From Nitriliruptorales bacterium (GTDB taxonomy: Bacteria > Actinomycetota > Nitriliruptoria > Nitriliruptorales > Nitriliruptoraceae), in assembly GCA_030835875.1 (NCBI GenBank), contig JAURQY010000082.1, positions 1-5,412 of the forward strand: a stretch of DNA of 5,412 bases, given 5' to 3'. Positions 4,661 to 5,412 of this stretch are shown in pieces (the stretch's first letter is position 1; every line of letters starts with the position of its first letter). Below the pieces are notes generated by a model. It did no database searches. It was not told the DNA's origin and saw only the letters and a list, made by a program, of their open reading frames with translations. Position numbers and translations under genes: made by a program.

Positions 4661-5412
4661 GCGGCACGCACCTCGCCCACGTCGAGGACCTCGACGCGCT
4701 GTACGACGACCTCGTGCTCGGTGGAACGGGTCCCCGAACTCAGCCGTGGCTCGCTCTGTGCATGGTCACGAGCCTCGACGGATCCGTCACCCTCCGCGCC
4801 GTGTCCGAGGGGCTCGGCGGGCCTGCCGACAAGCAGGCGCTCGCCCGCGTGCGTGACGCCTGCGACGTGATCCTCATCGGCGCGGGCACGGCGCGCGACG
4901 AGCAGTACCCGCCCTACCCGGGCGGGCCGGCGCGGCAGCAGCGCCGCTCGGAGAAGGGCCTCGCCCCCCGGCCTCCGGTCGCGATGGTGACGCGCACGGG
5001 CGAGCTGCCCGCGGGCCATCCCCTCGTCGCGGACCCCGACGAGGCGCCGATCGTGATCGTCGCCGCAGCGGACGAGCAGGGTGCACGGTCCGCGCTCGCC
5101 GGCAGCCCAGCGGCCGATGCGATCGACTGGCTGGTCGCGGGCGACGCGACGCTCGACTGGGCGGCCGCGCTCGCGGGGCTCGCCGCACGCGGGCTGCCAC
5201 GCATCAGCTGCGAGGGCGGCCCGCGCATCAACGGTGCGCTGCTCGAGACGGGACTGGTCGACGAGGCGTTCGTCACGATCGCGCCCGCGCTCGTCGGCGG
5301 TGACGGGCTGCGGCTGACCGCGACCTCCGGACCCGCGGAGCGTCACGACCTCACGCTCGTGTCGGCGCTCGTGCACGGCGACGAGCTGCTGCTCCGCTAC
5401 CGGCGCGCCTGA
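4657..5412 (+). CDS. Stand-alone RibD C-terminal-domain reductase (pyrimidine reductase/dihydrofolate reductase-like)
   Basis: The product is a single RibD C-terminal domain without the deaminase half found in bifunctional RibD. This fold uses NADPH; RibD reduces the ribose of the riboflavin precursor, while Mycobacterium tuberculosis Rv2671, a similar stand-alone protein, can act as a dihydrofolate reductase. Numbered from the CTG at 4657 (251 residues) it shows MVTSLDGS (36-43), GLGGPAD, DVILIGAGTARDEQYPP (70-86), ISCEGGP (183-189) and VDEAFVTIAPALVGG (201-215). A GTG at 4714 would give 232 residues, but it lacks a ribosome-binding site and would cut off EDLDALYDDL, which matches the N-terminus of Rv2671-like proteins (ELPQLYDY). 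No ATG, GTG or TTG exists in frame between the hydrolase stop and 4714. CTG 4657-4659 overlaps that stop (CTGA), suggesting translational coupling. The gene ends exactly at the window edge. Confidence 0.83.
   Translation: MSGTHLAHVEDLDALYDDLVLGGTGPRTQPWLALCMVTSLDGSVTLRAVSEGLGGPADKQALARVRDACDVILIGAGTARDEQYPPYPGGPARQQRRSEKGLAPRPPVAMVTRTGELPAGHPLVADPDEAPIVIVAAADEQGARSALAGSPAADAIDWLVAGDATLDWAAALAGLAARGLPRISCEGGPRINGALLETGLVDEAFVTIAPALVGGDGLRLTATSGPAERHDLTLVSALVHGDELLLRYRRA

Noticed and set aside
4423..5376. Minus-strand open frame of 317 codons opposite the hydrolase and reductase
   Set aside because: It spans two well-supported plus-strand genes, is Arg-rich and has no motif. It is expected as a shadow at this GC content.
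1..5412. Defence island, prophage, biosynthetic cluster, CRISPR array or tRNA gene
   Set aside because: No nuclease, integrase, transposase, synthase module, direct-repeat array or cloverleaf was found. The gene content looks like ordinary metabolism.

Overview
The window is very GC-rich (G and C dominate third codon positions) and tightly packed with genes on both strands. Its -10-like hexamers of the TAnnnT type, one probable leaderless gene, GTG/CTG start use and gene content all suggest a high-GC member of the Actinomycetota. A finer placement is not supportable from sequence reading alone. Eight protein genes are seen. No RNA gene, insertion sequence, prophage gene or CRISPR array was recognised, and no gene-free stretch exceeds about 120 bases.

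Layout. (1) Bases 1-239, minus: N-terminal end of a small membrane protein of unknown function, running off the left edge. (2) 240-357: divergent promoter region with two opposite -10-like hexamers lying almost on top of each other. (3) 358-756, plus: FlK-like hotdog thioesterase with an intact Thr/Glu/His catalytic set. It overlaps tail-to-tail with (4) 743-2302, minus: the M17 leucyl aminopeptidase PepA. (5) 2303-2402: divergent promoter region, then 2403-2846, plus: a small cupin-fold protein that appears to be made from a leaderless transcript. (6) 2886-3293, plus: a second FlK-like hotdog protein, apparently lacking the catalytic glutamate. (7) 3330-3794, minus: an SRPBCC (polyketide cyclase/START-like) protein. 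(8) 3795-3889: divergent promoter/leader region with a hairpin and a 10-base palindrome. (9) 3890-4660, plus: an alpha/beta hydrolase. (10) 4657-5412, plus: a stand-alone RibD C-terminal-type (pyrimidine/dihydrofolate reductase-like) reductase that seems to start at a CTG overlapping the hydrolase stop codon.

How the genes work together. Only the hydrolase and reductase form a clear operon, with overlapping stop and start. The rest look like individually promoted housekeeping or small-molecule metabolism genes: protein turnover (PepA), acyl-CoA hydrolysis (hotdog proteins), and lipid or ligand binding (SRPBCC, cupin). I do not see a defence, mobile or otherwise obviously new multi-gene system. 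The most interesting points are a shared promoter-like element of identical geometry before the cupin and second hotdog genes, the catalytic/non-catalytic pair of hotdog paralogues, and the likely CTG start of the reductase.
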